64,000 nucleotides of DNA, taken from the NCBI RefSeq assembly GCF_014863355.1, contig NZ_JACZEP010000001.1, forward strand, positions 1,488,001 through 1,552,000, given 5' to 3'. The notes under the pieces were generated by a model. That model ran no database searches, was not told the origin of the DNA, and was given only the letters and a program-made list of their open reading frames with translations. The stretch is from Aminobacter carboxidus. Its GTDB lineage: Bacteria > Pseudomonadota > Alphaproteobacteria > Rhizobiales > Rhizobiaceae. Made by a program: the position numbers and the translations under genes. The first letter of the stretch is position 1; every line of letters begins with the position of its first letter. Shown one piece after another: positions 1 to 10,570 of this stretch.

Positions 1-522
1 ATGATCGATGTCGGTCTGAGATCGAGCTATGCGGCGAGTCACTTCGCCGCCCCGATCATGGTCCGCCAGCGCTCCGGGCTGATCGCCAACACCTCCGGCC
101 CCGGCGGCAAGATCTATCGCCACAGCCTGCCCTATGGCGTCGGCAAGGCCGGCCAGGACAAGCTGGCCCACGACATGGCACATGAACTGAGGCCGTTCGA
201 CGTGGCGGCGATATCGCTGTGGCCCGGCCTGATCGGAACCGAACGCACGCTGGCGGGCATTGCCGTCGGCGGGGTTGTCGGTGAAAACGCCGGCGGCCTG
301 CCGCATATCGAAACACCGTTCTTCGTTGGACGCGTCCTGGCCGCCATCCATACGGCGGGCGATGCGCGCACCCTCAGCGGCGGCACGTTCTATTCGACCG
401 AACTCGCCGCCCGCTACGGCGTTGTCGATGCCGACGGCCGCTTGCCCGTCTCGCGCCGGGCGATGTTCGGCGCACCGCTATATGCGCCGATCTCCGGCGA
501 GGCCGTCGAGGCATTTTCATGA
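1..522 (+). CDS. SDR family oxidoreductase, C-terminal part (cut by window edge)
   Basis: This is the C-terminal 173 residues of a short-chain dehydrogenase/reductase. The active-site pattern is visible: Ser32 in NTSG, then Tyr45-x3-Lys49 in YGVGK, the correct 13-residue spacing. The segment after it (LWPGLIGTERT) is the usual substrate-loop start. The N-terminal Rossmann TGxxxGxG motif is missing, so the gene almost certainly begins before base 1 and the ATG at base 1 is internal. It reads toward the TetR gene 172 bp downstream. The substrate is unknown; the C-terminal half differs from classical FabG and resembles DHRS1-like SDRs (weak inference). Confidence 0.8.
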   Translation: MIDVGLRSSYAASHFAAPIMVRQRSGLIANTSGPGGKIYRHSLPYGVGKAGQDKLAHDMAHELRPFDVAAISLWPGLIGTERTLAGIAVGGVVGENAGGLPHIETPFFVGRVLAAIHTAGDARTLSGGTFYSTELAARYGVVDADGRLPVSRRAMFGAPLYAPISGEAVEAFS

Positions 523-694
523 CACCGGTGCGTGACGACAAAAATCCTGCATCGCGGCAGGCTTACAGAAACGCGAACCGTATTATATTCGTTCCGACCC
601 GCAGCGCAGGCTTTGGGCGATTCGACCCCCGGTTGTCGAACGACCCGGCGAGTATCCAAAGCGTGGAGTTGCTGAGTTGAGCAGGATAGCGCGT

Positions 695-1432
695 ATGGCA
701 CAGATGGACGGCGGCGCAGGCGCAGAATATCTTGATCGCGATGGCTCGGCTCGCGCATCGACCAATCCGCGCAAGGAATTGGTGCGCGAGCAACTGATCG
801 ACATTGCCGCCGAGCTGTTCGACAGCAAGGGCTATGTCCAGACTAGCATCAACGACATCGCCCAAGCGCTCGGCCTTGGCCGCTCGGCGGTCTATCACTA
901 CTTCCGCAACAAGGAAGAAATGCTTGCGGCTCTGGTCGAATCGGAGGCGCTGACACCGTCGCACCGTCTGCAGGAGTTGATGGCCGAACCCGGCCTGTCG
1001 GCGTCCGAGCGGCTGCGCCGCGCCATTGTCGACGGCATCGTTCGCCGCCTGTCTTCTGGCTCGCGCTTCATCCTGTTGTCGCGGCTCGAAACCCAGATCC
1101 CCGAGGCGCTGGGCCCGCTCTACAACCAGGGCCGCCGCCACATCTATGATTTCTATGTCCGCTGCATCTCGGACGGGATCGCCAGCGGCGAGTTTCGCAC
1201 CGTCGACCCCAAGGTGACAGCCTTCGCGGTTATCGGGATGGCCAACTGGACGTCGCGCTGGTACTCGCCTGCAGGCGCCAAGACACCTCAGGAGATCGGC
1301 GAGATCATCGCCGACATGGCACTTGCCGGCCTGCGTGCTCATCACGACCAGCCGCGCGATGCCGAAGCCGTGCGCCAAACCATTTCGGGCTTGCGGCAGC
1401 AGATCGACGAGCTGGAAAAGCTGGTCAAATAG
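695..1432 (+). CDS. TetR/AcrR family transcriptional regulator
   Basis: This is a 245-residue one-component repressor-type protein. The N-terminal helix-turn-helix lies at about residues 50-70 (TSINDIAQALGLGRSAVYHYF), preceded by the usual first helix (REQLIDIAAELFDSKGY). The C-terminal part is the ligand/dimer domain and ends in a coiled-coil-like tail (ISGLRQQIDELEKLVK). I chose ATG 695, with AGGA 8 bases upstream. A TTG at 677 with GGAG before it is in frame and would add six residues. The gene faces the long minus-strand catabolic operon and sits at the edge of the island, so it may control it through an acyl-CoA ligand (inference). No copy of the island's 20-bp element lies before it. 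Confidence 0.88.
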   Translation: MAQMDGGAGAEYLDRDGSARASTNPRKELVREQLIDIAAELFDSKGYVQTSINDIAQALGLGRSAVYHYFRNKEEMLAALVESEALTPSHRLQELMAEPGLSASERLRRAIVDGIVRRLSSGSRFILLSRLETQIPEALGPLYNQGRRHIYDFYVRCISDGIASGEFRTVDPKVTAFAVIGMANWTSRWYSPAGAKTPQEIGEIIADMALAGLRAHHDQPRDAEAVRQTISGLRQQIDELEKLVK

Positions 1433-1484
1433 AAGCGGCCGCCTGATACCAGACGGCCGCGGTCTGACAGCAGTTTCCTGGAAA

Positions 1485-2090
1485 TCAGTCGAACTTGACG
1501 CCGGCGTGCTGGATGAAGGCGCTATAGGTGTCGAAACGAATGATCGGATCCGCACCGGTGTAGGCCCGGATGTGGTCGAGCACCGCCTGGCGCGAACGGC
1601 GCCACATCGGCGGCACGATCTCCAGCATCGGCCCGTAGAGATCAGGCGAGCGATAATAGAGGATCGATTGGTCCTGGCCGGCGACTCGGATCTCGTAGTC
1701 GCGCTCATAGCCGGCAGCCTCGACGCGAGCGGTCGCCTCGGTATGGTCATGCACCCAGAAGCCCAGATGCTGCAGGCCTTCGCGACCGGCCGCCAGGAAA
1801 TCCGTGTAGGGAGACGAGGCGTCGTTGGTCTGCTCGATCAGCTCGATCTGTACGTCGCCCATGTAGCCGAAGGCGAGCCGCAGCTCGACTTCGACGGGCT
1901 GGCCGCGATGCCAGGTGGTGCTGACCGGCTGGCTGACGCCGCGTTCCATGAAGATGAAGGGACCGACGCCAAAGACGTCGATCCAGTGCTGCATCGCCTT
2001 CTCGATATCGCGGACGACAAAGCCAAGCTGGGTGGCTGGGCCCAGAATGGGCTTCAATCCTTGTGCAAACCCGAGATGGTCAGCGGTCAT
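1485..2090 (-). CDS. VOC (glyoxalase/bleomycin resistance) family protein
   Basis: The 201-residue protein has a vicinal-oxygen-chelate fold: an N-terminal module beginning with ATQLGFVVRDIEKAMQHWIDVFGVGPF and a second beta-alpha-beta module with LQHLGFWVHD and a late Glu (MLEIVPP). The pattern resembles methylmalonyl-CoA epimerase and related isomerases or ring-cleaving dioxygenases that bind a divalent metal through His and Glu. It has a strong Shine-Dalgarno sequence (GGGAGGGG before ATG). It lies 74 bp after the thiolase gene in the same direction and is probably cotranscribed, which suggests an isomerase or epimerase step on a CoA ester. The exact reaction is not known. Confidence 0.8.
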   Translation of the reverse strand: MTADHLGFAQGLKPILGPATQLGFVVRDIEKAMQHWIDVFGVGPFIFMERGVSQPVSTTWHRGQPVEVELRLAFGYMGDVQIELIEQTNDASSPYTDFLAAGREGLQHLGFWVHDHTEATARVEAAGYERDYEIRVAGQDQSILYYRSPDLYGPMLEIVPPMWRRSRQAVLDHIRAYTGADPIIRFDTYSAFIQHAGVKFD

Positions 2091-2164
2091 CGTCCCCTCC
2101 CAAGCAGCGCCGTGCGTCCATCAGGGCGCGCAAGGATGCTTCTATGCCTTGAAACTGTGTGCGA

Positions 2165-3370
2165 TCAGTTGAAGATTTCGAACAGGCCGGCAGCGCCCAT
2201 CCCGCCGCCGACGCACATGGTAACGACGCCGTATTTCACGCCGCGGCGACGGCCTTCGATCAGCACATGGCCGGCCGTGCGCGCGCCGGTCATCCCGAAC
2301 GGATGGCCGACGGCAATGGCGCCGCCATTGACGTTGAGTTTTTCCGGATCGATGCCAAGCGTGTCGCGGCAGTAGACGGCCTGGCTGGCGAAGGCTTCGT
2401 TGAGTTCCCACAGACCGATGTCGTCGACCTTGAGGCCTTGCTTCTGCAGAAGTTTCGGTACGGCGAAGATTGGCCCGATGCCCATCTCTTCAGGCGCGCA
2501 ACCGGCGACCGTCATGCCGCGATAGGCGCCAAGTGGCTTGAGGCCGAGCTGCTCGGCGCGCTTGGCTTCCATGACCACCAGTGCGGCCGCGCCGTCCGAC
2601 AGCTGCGACGAGTTGCCGGCGGTCACGTACTCGCCAATCTTTATCACCTCGCCATCGGCGAAGACCGGCTTCAACTTGGCCAGACCTTCCAGATTGGTGT
2701 CGGCACGGAAACCTTCGTCCTGCGCCAGCGTCACGTCCTGGAAGCTGGTCTCGTTGGTGTCCTTGTTGACCACCATCTTGCGCGACGCCATCGGCACGAT
2801 CTCGTCGTCGAAGCGGCCGGCCTGGTGGGCAGCAGCGGTGCGCAACTGGCTGGCGAGCGAGAACTCGTCCTGGGCCTCGCGGCTGATGCCGTATTTCCTG
2901 GCGACGATCTCGGCGGTCTCGATCATCGTCATGTACATGTGCGGCCACTGCGAGGTCACCGCCTGCGAACGCGAGCGGTAGCTGTTCTTGTGCTTGTTCT
3001 GGGTCAGGCTGATCGATTCGACGCCACCGGCGACGACCGTCTCCATGCCGTCGACGATGATCTGCTTGGCGGCGATCGATACCGCCATCAGGCCCGACGA
3101 GCACATGCGATCGATCGACATACCCGGCACACTGTCCGGCAGGCCGGCAGCAGCAGCGGTCAGGCGGCCGATGTTGTAACCCTGTGTGCCCTGCTGGGCC
3201 GAACAGCCCAGAATGACGTCTTCCACGGCGTCTGGTGCGATGCCGGCGCGCTTGACGGCTTCGCGCACCGCATGGCCCGACAGCGCCGGCGCTTCGGTGT
3301 CGTTGAAGGCGCCACGAAAGGCTTTGCCGATGGGGGTGCGGGCAACGGAAACGATGACGGCTTCACGCAA
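2165..3370 (-). CDS. acetyl-CoA acyltransferase (thiolase family)
   Basis: This 401-residue thiolase is of normal family length. The nucleophilic Cys is in [11 protein letters not shown], the NEAF motif is in [11 protein letters not shown], the catalytic His is in [16 protein letters not shown], and the second Cys is in [14 protein letters not shown], so it should be catalytically competent. The open frame extends upstream, but the TTG at 3370 is preceded by GGAG at 7-base spacing and starts the conserved [14 protein letters not shown], so I take it as the start. The enzyme would thiolyse a 3-ketoacyl-CoA at the end of the pathway. Its own copy of the island element lies 126 bp upstream. Confidence 0.92.
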   Translation of the reverse strand: MREAVIVSVARTPIGKAFRGAFNDTEAPALSGHAVREAVKRAGIAPDAVEDVILGCSAQQGTQGYNIGRLTAAAAGLPDSVPGMSIDRMCSSGLMAVSIAAKQIIVDGMETVVAGGVESISLTQNKHKNSYRSRSQAVTSQWPHMYMTMIETAEIVARKYGISREAQDEFSLASQLRTAAAHQAGRFDDEIVPMASRKMVVNKDTNETSFQDVTLAQDEGFRADTNLEGLAKLKPVFADGEVIKIGEYVTAGNSSQLSDGAAALVVMEAKRAEQLGLKPLGAYRGMTVAGCAPEEMGIGPIFAVPKLLQKQGLKVDDIGLWELNEAFASQAVYCRDTLGIDPEKLNVNGGAIAVGHPFGMTGARTAGHVLIEGRRRGVKYGVVTMCVGGGMGAAGLFEIFN

Positions 3371-3496
3371 AGGACTGCTCCAGAACAGTTGTTTTCGGCA
3401 GGGAACCAGGCAGCCAACGCGCAGGACATTTTCTGCTGCGAAGCGCCTGGAACCGAAGTTTTCCAACTACTTGCTAGGAGCGACGGGGCGGCCGAA

Positions 3497-3516
3497 CATC
3501 GTCTGAAAAGACTAAC
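3497..3516 (-). promoter_or_regulatory. island regulon element, copy 1
   Basis: Read toward the thiolase gene it is GTTAGTCTTTTCAGACGATG, with the dyad GTCT/AGAC. It lies 126 bp before the TTG start at 3370 in the otherwise empty gap between the thiolase and the SDR. Confidence 0.6.
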
Positions 3517-3601
3517 GGCGGGTCCGCGATACGCATCGATTGCGAAGCTCGATGCACAAGAGGCAACGGCGCAGATGATGGACACCGCGCCGCAGAAGCG
3601 G

Positions 3602-4372
3602 TCAGACGTGATAACCGCCATCGACGTTGATGACTTCGCCGGAGATGAAGCCGGCGCGGCTGGAGGCCAGGAACGACACTGCCTCGGCAATGTCGATCGC
3701 CTTGCCGTTGCGGCGCAGCGGCGTCGCCATGGCCGCCGCCTGCATGTACTTGTCGTCGATGTAGCCGAGTTTGCTGAGCTCGGTGTGCTGGCCGGTCTCG
3801 ATGATGCCGAGCGCCACGCCATTGGCGCGGATACCGTAGCGCCCCTCTTCCTTGGCCACGCCCTTCATCAGCGCATTCACCGCCGATTTAGGCACCACCG
3901 ACAGGCCGTCGGCGGCGGCGAAGCGGTACTGCGCCGAACTCTGGCAGGCCACGATCGAACCGCGCGCCTTGCGCAGATGCGGGATGGCGTAGTGGACGAC
4001 ATTAAAGAAGCCGAAGGCGTCCTGCATCAGATGCTTGCGCATCTGCTCGGGCTCGATCTTGCTGAGATGGATCAGTGGCACCAGCGGTCCTGCGGCATAG
4101 ACGACGGTGTGGATACCGCCATTGGCTTCCGCTACGCCGTCGATGAAGGCGCGGGTCGCCTCGACGTCCTCGATGTTGAGTTTGTGGGTGGACGCCTTGC
4201 GGCCTTCGCCGCGAACAGCCTCTGCTGCGGCCTCGGCCTTGGCCTGGTTGCTGTGGTAGGTCAGAGCGACATGGCAGCCGTCGCGCGCCAGCACCCGGCA
4301 GATCTCGGCGCCGACGCCGCCGCTGCCGCCGATGACAATGGCCGTTCCTTCAGTCGGGTAAAGTCCGCTCAT
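3602..4372 (-). CDS. SDR family oxidoreductase with atypical active site
   Basis: The 256-residue protein has an SDR fold: glycine-rich loop near residues 13-22 (VIGGSGGVGAE), a VVYAAG segment in place of NNAG, and a C-terminal VDGGYHV. The catalytic Ser is present in the QSSAQ stretch (about 145). At the position of the catalytic Tyr, four residues before Lys162 (SVVPK), there is Ser158. It may therefore be a divergent reductase or a non-reducing SDR. It is the last gene of the 11577-3602 operon and starts just after the kinase gene, with GGGAGG before ATG. An SDR next to the LvaA/LvaC-like pair matches the levulinate lva operon layout, where the SDR (LvaD) acts on the 4-oxo group; equating them is inference. 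Confidence 0.82.
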   Translation of the reverse strand: MSGLYPTEGTAIVIGGSGGVGAEICRVLARDGCHVALTYHSNQAKAEAAAEAVRGEGRKASTHKLNIEDVEATRAFIDGVAEANGGIHTVVYAAGPLVPLIHLSKIEPEQMRKHLMQDAFGFFNVVHYAIPHLRKARGSIVACQSSAQYRFAAADGLSVVPKSAVNALMKGVAKEEGRYGIRANGVALGIIETGQHTELSKLGYIDDKYMQAAAMATPLRRNGKAIDIAEAVSFLASSRAGFISGEVINVDGGYHV

Positions 4373-4383
4373 CTTCGTCCTCC

Positions 4384-5454
4384 CTATGATTTCATCGCCA
4401 GTTCGGCATAGTGCCAGCCAAACTCGGCCACAGGCCGTGCCAAGGCGCCGGCCTCACGGGCGTGCGCGCTTGCTGCATTGCCGTCGACCACGCGCTTCAT
4501 GATGCCTTGGCGAATGCCCGCGACGCGGAACAGGCTGTAGGCAAGATAAGCGTACCAATGGCGGTCCGACACGCCCTGCTGCCCGGTCGCCTTGAGATAG
4601 GCATCGCGGTAGCTGCGCTCGTCGGGGATGCCTAATGCGGCGATGTCGAGGTCGCCCAGCCCACGATAAGGCTTGTTCGGCAGGCGCCATGTCAGCATGT
4701 GATAGGCGAAGTCGGCCATCGGTTCGCCCAGCGTCGACAGCTCCCAGTCCACGAGCGCCACGACGCGCGGTTCGATCGGATGGAAGAGCATATTGTCGAT
4801 GCGGAAATCGCCGTGGATCAGCGACGTGCGCGTTTCAGGAGGGATGTTGCCGGGCAGCCATTCGATCAGCCGGTCCATCGCCTCAATGGTTTCGGTCTCG
4901 GACGCCCGATACTGCTTGGACCACCGTGTCACCTGGCGCGCCACATAGTCGCCCGGCTTGCCGAAATCCTTGAGCCCGACCACCCTGTAGTCCGTGGTGT
5001 GGAGAGCGGCGGCGACGCGGTTCATCTCAAGATAGATGGCCTTGCGTTCTACAGGCGATTGATCGGGCAAGGCAGGTGCCCAGAATGAACGACCCTCGAC
5101 GAAATCCATGACGTAGAACATGGTGCCGACGATGCTTTCGTCGTCGCAGAGCAGCCGTGCCCCGGCGACCGGCACGTCGCTGTCGCGCAGCGCGCTGATG
5201 ACACGGAACTCACGGTCGACGGCATGTGCCGACGGCAACAGCTTGCCGTCGGGCTTCTTTCGAAGCACCAGCTTGCGCTTGCCGTCGAAGGACAACAACA
5301 TCGTCGGGTTGGACTGGCCGCCGCGGAAGCGCTCGACCGTCAACGCACCCTCGCAGCCTTCGATGTTGGCCTTGAGGTAGGCATGCAGCCGCGTTACATC
5401 GATCTTGCTGTCGATGGCGAGCGGCTCGGTGCCGACGAAACGGCTGGCATCCAT
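4384..5454 (-). CDS. APH-family phosphotransferase (LvaA/ACAD11-kinase-like)
   Basis: The 356-residue protein has an aminoglycoside-phosphotransferase kinase fold. Brenner's catalytic motif HGDFRIDN is at 214-221 (Asp216 as base, Asn221 as metal ligand) and the metal-binding DWE is at 236-238. A nucleotide-loop-like segment (RGGQSNPT) lies near 44-51. The frame continues upstream, but ATG 5454 follows GGAGGG and fits the family start. Relatives include the kinase domain of ACAD10/11 and Pseudomonas LvaA, which phosphorylate 4-hydroxyacyl-CoAs. The gene lies 17 bp downstream of an acyl-CoA dehydrogenase gene, which strongly supports that role over antibiotic resistance. No LvaB-like small gene is visible beside it. 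Confidence 0.87.
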   Translation of the reverse strand: MDASRFVGTEPLAIDSKIDVTRLHAYLKANIEGCEGALTVERFRGGQSNPTMLLSFDGKRKLVLRKKPDGKLLPSAHAVDREFRVISALRDSDVPVAGARLLCDDESIVGTMFYVMDFVEGRSFWAPALPDQSPVERKAIYLEMNRVAAALHTTDYRVVGLKDFGKPGDYVARQVTRWSKQYRASETETIEAMDRLIEWLPGNIPPETRTSLIHGDFRIDNMLFHPIEPRVVALVDWELSTLGEPMADFAYHMLTWRLPNKPYRGLGDLDIAALGIPDERSYRDAYLKATGQQGVSDRHWYAYLAYSLFRVAGIRQGIMKRVVDGNAASAHAREAGALARPVAEFGWHYAELAMKS

Positions 5455-5471
5455 GACCTGCCCTCCCTCTG

Positions 5472-6674
<1,203 letters not shown>

Positions 6675-6738
6675 CTTGCGTCCGCCACTGTCATTCCAGG
6701 AAGGAGCCGCCGGCAAACTACTGCCGGCGGCAATGTCG

Positions 6739-7539
6739 TCACGCCGCGCGGACGCCGGGAGGATTGCCCTTCAGCACGGTGGCGCGGAGATTGTGGGGAT
6801 CGAGCCTGCCGATGATCGCCATCTGCTCCTCGGTCGGGGCTGCCGTGGTGGTCATGCGTTCGGCGCGCAGCAGCGGGAAGCCGGTGGCGTCCTGCACCTG
6901 TTCGAAGGTCACGCCGGGATGCAGCGACAACACCTGGGCCGCATGGTCGGGACCATTGAAGTCGAAGACACAGAGGTCGGTGATGACCACGCCGAGCTTG
7001 ACGTCGGCGGGCCTGGCACCCTCCGGCCAATTCTTGGCGTTGTAGCCGACGCTCGCCACCACATCGACCTCACCCTCGACGAAGGTGCGCTTCGAATGGC
7101 TGGGCAGGAACATCGAGTTCTTGTGGCAGATGGAGTTTCCGGGAAAGCCGCGGACACCAAGCATGGCGACCTTCGGCTTCTGGAACTCGCCGCCAAGTGC
7201 CGAGATGTTACCCTGGCCGTAGCGGTCGACCTGTACCGGCGTCACCATCGCGTGGCGACGGCCGCTCCAGACGCTGTCGAAGACGCGGCTATACGGCATC
7301 CAGCCGGAGAGCTTCGGCTTGTAGTCGCCGCGTGGTCCGAGTGGGATCGGGTCCTCGACGAGGTAGGCCTCGCCGTCGGTCATCATGATGCCGGGTGCGC
7401 AGCTCAGCTTGGCTAGACCAGCCGCCAGACGCGGCAGCGGCCCGATGCCGGTTGCCAGAACCTCGCCGTCGGAAGCCCATGCCTGCGCGCCAACGGCGAC
7501 GATCAGTTCGGCAAGCGTGAATTCTTTTGCAGTCGTCAT
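6739..7539 (-). CDS. CoA-transferase beta subunit (IpdB-like)
   Basis: The 266-residue protein is the beta subunit of a class I CoA-transferase-fold heterodimer. It starts with [15 protein letters not shown] and carries a glycine-rich [12 protein letters not shown] and a GVRGFPGNS stretch. Its closest described relatives by pattern are IpdB-type subunits, which together with IpdA act as a carbon-carbon hydrolase opening a cyclic beta-keto acyl-CoA in steroid C/D-ring breakdown, not as a true transferase. The alpha gene ends 11 bp upstream. A real succinyl-CoA transferase role cannot be excluded. Confidence 0.85.
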   Translation of the reverse strand: MTTAKEFTLAELIVAVGAQAWASDGEVLATGIGPLPRLAAGLAKLSCAPGIMMTDGEAYLVEDPIPLGPRGDYKPKLSGWMPYSRVFDSVWSGRRHAMVTPVQVDRYGQGNISALGGEFQKPKVAMLGVRGFPGNSICHKNSMFLPSHSKRTFVEGEVDVVASVGYNAKNWPEGARPADVKLGVVITDLCVFDFNGPDHAAQVLSLHPGVTFEQVQDATGFPLLRAERMTTTAAPTEEQMAIIGRLDPHNLRATVLKGNPPGVRAA

Positions 7540-7550
7540 ATCGTGTCCGA

Positions 7551-8429
7551 TCAGAAAATGGGGAGCGGCAGGGCGCGGATCTTGGCTTCGCCGCCAACGC
7601 TCGCGGCGTAGCTGGCCTCGTCGCCCTTCACATATTGGTCGAAATAGCGCTGCCAGCCGCCCTCTTCGCCTGCCGAAACGGCATAGTCCTTGAGGTGACC
7701 CATATCCCAGCCATAGGCGTCATGTGCGGCGGTCGGGTGCGCGCCGAGCGGTGCTGACACCACGCCGGTGACCAGGCAACGTTCGAACAGTTGCTGCTTG
7801 GCCTGGTCGGAGTATTCGGTGTCGATACGGTCGACCAGCACCTCGGTGCTGACGAACACCTTGTCGGCGGCGCGGGCGAACAGGCCGTCGAAGAATGGAT
7901 CCGGACCATCAGTCTGGGTGTTGCCCAGACGGTCAGCGCGGCTCGCGTGGATCAACGCCACGTCGAGCTTGATCGCCGGCATCGCCAGCAGCGTCTCACC
8001 GTCGCCATAAGGCGACTTCACCGTCTTGAAGTGTGGGTTGTACTTCATGACGTCGGAGCCGAGGCCGACGCGTGTCGCAGCGAACGGCAAATTGTGGCCG
8101 GCAGCCTGCAGGCCGAGCAGAAGAAGACCCTCGTCGAGCTCGGAGACTTCGACCGCGCCTGCTTCGCGCGCCTTGCGGAAGTAGGGCTCGATCGGCATCG
8201 CATCGAGCGAAACGAAACCGTAGATCAGCTTCTTGACCTTGCCCGCCGCGCACAGCATGCCGATCTCAGGCCCGCCATAGGCGACCAGCGTCAGGTCTTT
8301 GAGGTCCGAGCGCAAGATCTCGCGCACCAGCGCCATCGGCTTGCGCCGCGGACCCCAGCCGCCGAAGCCGATCTTCATGCCGTCGCGCAGCTGGGCGACG
8401 ACCGCTTTCAGGTCCATTTCCTTGTTCAT
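7551..8429 (-). CDS. CoA-transferase alpha subunit (IpdA-like)
   Basis: The 292-residue protein is the alpha subunit paired with the following gene. It starts with a MKIGFGGWGPRRKPMALVREI segment typical of class I CoA transferases. A SELDEG motif at residues 96-101 holds acidic residues that are candidates for the catalytic carboxylate in the IpdA group (inference). The usual GSxGD loop of 3-oxoacid CoA-transferases is not evident, which fits the IpdAB hydrolase group better than SCOT. The operon position between the FadB-like gene and the beta subunit suggests action on a beta-oxidation intermediate, perhaps opening a ring. Confidence 0.85.
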   Translation of the reverse strand: MNKEMDLKAVVAQLRDGMKIGFGGWGPRRKPMALVREILRSDLKDLTLVAYGGPEIGMLCAAGKVKKLIYGFVSLDAMPIEPYFRKAREAGAVEVSELDEGLLLLGLQAAGHNLPFAATRVGLGSDVMKYNPHFKTVKSPYGDGETLLAMPAIKLDVALIHASRADRLGNTQTDGPDPFFDGLFARAADKVFVSTEVLVDRIDTEYSDQAKQQLFERCLVTGVVSAPLGAHPTAAHDAYGWDMGHLKDYAVSAGEEGGWQRYFDQYVKGDEASYAASVGGEAKIRALPLPIF

Positions 8430-8476
8430 AGCATCCTAGTCCGTCTGTTCTTCGTTCTGGTTCGGCGGGATACGGC

Positions 8477-10570
8477 TCAACCGTAGAAACCCCTGCCCTC
8501 GGCAACCAGCCGCTCGATCAGCGCGGCCGGCTTGAAATATTGATCGCCCACGAGGCCCGCATATTTGTCGAGCGCCGCCTTGACCTTCGGCAGGCCGACC
8601 TGGTCGGCATAAAACATCGGTCCGCCCAGATAGGTCGGGAAGCCGAAGCCGTTGGTCCAGATGACGTCGATGTCGCCAGGCCTTGCAGCAGCACCCTCGT
8701 CGAGGATCCTGGCCGCCTCGTTGACCATGGCAAACAGGCAGCGTTCGAGGATTTCATCGTCGCTGATGGCGCGCGCGGTGAAACCACGTTCCCTACGATG
8801 CGCGTCGAGCAGTTCGTCGACTGCAGGATCGTGCGAAGCCTTGCGGTTCTCGTCATAGACGTAGTAGCCCGCGCCCGACTTCTGGCCGAGCCGGCCGGCC
8901 GCGACCAGCCTGTCGACGATGTTGCACTGCTGCTCTCGTGGCGACATGCGGGCGACGCGCGCCGCCCGTGCTGCGGCCATGATGTCCATGCCGGCGAGAT
9001 CGGCCAGCGCGAACGGGCCGATCGGGAAGCCGAAGGCGGTTAGCACGCGGTCGACCTGTTGCGGCGTCGCACCGTCCTCGAGCAGAAACTGAGCCTCGCG
9101 CGTGCGCTTGGAGAGCATGCGATTGGCAACGAAACCTTCGGAGCGCCCGACCATCACCGGCACCTTGCCAAGCCGCTTGCCCAATGTGGTGATCGTCGCC
9201 AGGACAACGGCGGCGGTCCTGGCTGCGCGCACATTCTCAAGCAGCTTCATGACATTGGCCGGATTGAAGAAATGCATGCCGGCAACGCGCGCCGGGTTCC
9301 TCGACGATCCGGCCAGCTCCTCGATGTCGAGGAACGAGGTGTTGGTGGCGATGATGGCGTCGTTGCGCAGCACGGCATCGAGCTTGGCGAACACGTCCTT
9401 CTTGACCGCCATGTCTTCGGTCACCGCCTCGATCACCAGGTCGACGTCGCCAATGCCGTCATAGGATGTCGTCGGCGTCAGCAGCGCCATGCGGCGCTCC
9501 ATCTCTTCGGTCGACAGGCTGCCGCGCTTGACGCTGCCTTCATAGATCTTGCCGATGGCCTTGACCGCGGTGGCTAGGCCTTCGTCCGTGAGGCCGATCA
9601 ACGTCACCGGAATGCCGATGTTGAGGAAGCAGGCGGCGATGCCGCGACCCATGGTACCCGGCCCGACGATGGCGACCTTGCTTACGTCACGCGGCTTCAC
9701 TTCGGCATCGACGCCGTCGATCTTCAGCGCCTCGCGTTCGGCCGCGAAGATGTGGCGCAGCGCCTTGGACTGCGGCGAGACCAGCAGCTCTTTGCAGGTT
9801 TTGTACTCAAGCGCGATGGCCTCGACGACCGGCGTTTCGGTGACCATCGTCATCAGGTCAACCGCCACAAGAGGGGCCTTGAAGCCTTTGTATTTCTTGG
9901 CCAATGCCGCGCGGCTGGTCTCCAGGACGGCAGCGTCGAATGCCGGCACCGGCAGGTCGCTGGTGCGGCGCAGCCTGGCGCCGTCGGCAATCACCTTCCC
10001 CGTGAAGGCGAATGCTGCCGCCTTGAGGTCGCCCGAAACGACTTCGTCGACGATGCCCTTTTCCAGAGCGTCGCGTGCCGAAATCTGGCCACCCTCGCTG
10101 ATCATCGCCAGCGCCTGCTCGACACCGGCAAGGCGCGGCAGTCGAACCGTGCCGCCCGAACCCGGCAGAATGCCGAGCTTGACTTCCGGCAGGCCGACCT
10201 TCGAGCCTTCGAGCGCGATGCGGTAGCTGCACGCAAGCGCAACTTCAAGGCCGCCGCCGAGTGCGGTGCCATGAATGGCGGCGACTATGGGCTTGGTTGC
10301 AGCGTCGAGCGTATCGATCACCTCACCCAGCAACGGCGCCACCATCGGTTTCTTGAACTCGTGGATATCGGCGCCAGCGATAAAGGTGCGACCTTCGCAG
10401 ACGATGACCATGGCGCGCGCCTCGGCATCGCTTTCCAGTGCCTTCACTGCCTCGATCAGCCCGGACCGGACCGAATGCGACAGCGCATTGACGGGAGGGT
10501 TGTCGACGGTCGCGACCAGAATGTTGCCTTGCTTGGTGACCGAAACGGTCGTTGCGAGCAGCTCGGTCAT
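8477..10570 (-). CDS. bifunctional enoyl-CoA hydratase/3-hydroxyacyl-CoA dehydrogenase (FadB-like)
   Basis: This 697-residue fusion has an N-terminal crotonase domain (about 1-190) with an oxyanion-hole loop FIAGADIHEF and both catalytic glutamates, Glu109 (GGGLEV) and Glu129 (LPEVKLGILPGSGG). The dehydrogenase half has the NAD motif GPGTMG at 303-308, TNTSFLDIEEL, and a catalytic His in GMHFFNPANVM. Two C-terminal 3HCDH domains follow. It hydrates enoyl-CoA and oxidises 3-hydroxyacyl-CoA. ATG follows GGAG by 7 bases and overlaps the stop of the preceding oxidoreductase by 4 bp (translational coupling). Confidence 0.95.
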   Translation of the reverse strand: MTELLATTVSVTKQGNILVATVDNPPVNALSHSVRSGLIEAVKALESDAEARAMVIVCEGRTFIAGADIHEFKKPMVAPLLGEVIDTLDAATKPIVAAIHGTALGGGLEVALACSYRIALEGSKVGLPEVKLGILPGSGGTVRLPRLAGVEQALAMISEGGQISARDALEKGIVDEVVSGDLKAAAFAFTGKVIADGARLRRTSDLPVPAFDAAVLETSRAALAKKYKGFKAPLVAVDLMTMVTETPVVEAIALEYKTCKELLVSPQSKALRHIFAAEREALKIDGVDAEVKPRDVSKVAIVGPGTMGRGIAACFLNIGIPVTLIGLTDEGLATAVKAIGKIYEGSVKRGSLSTEEMERRMALLTPTTSYDGIGDVDLVIEAVTEDMAVKKDVFAKLDAVLRNDAIIATNTSFLDIEELAGSSRNPARVAGMHFFNPANVMKLLENVRAARTAAVVLATITTLGKRLGKVPVMVGRSEGFVANRMLSKRTREAQFLLEDGATPQQVDRVLTAFGFPIGPFALADLAGMDIMAAARAARVARMSPREQQCNIVDRLVAAGRLGQKSGAGYYVYDENRKASHDPAVDELLDAHRRERGFTARAISDDEILERCLFAMVNEAARILDEGAAARPGDIDVIWTNGFGFPTYLGGPMFYADQVGLPKVKAALDKYAGLVGDQYFKPAALIERLVAEGRGFYG

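Noticed and set aside
633-655. Possible regulon element before the TetR gene
   Set aside because: Only the TCGAACGA part is similar; the GTCC half and spacing do not match.
1436-1462. GCGGCCG inverted repeat between convergent TetR and VOC genes as a terminator
   Set aside because: The stem is short and no T-run follows on either strand.
2159-4411. 750-residue plus-strand open frame
   Set aside because: It is antisense to the thiolase and SDR genes, which have full catalytic motifs. The frame has no recognisable domain and reflects high GC.
4384-5454. Aminoglycoside resistance gene
   Set aside because: The APH-type motifs are shared with acyl-CoA kinases, and the neighbours are all beta-oxidation genes.
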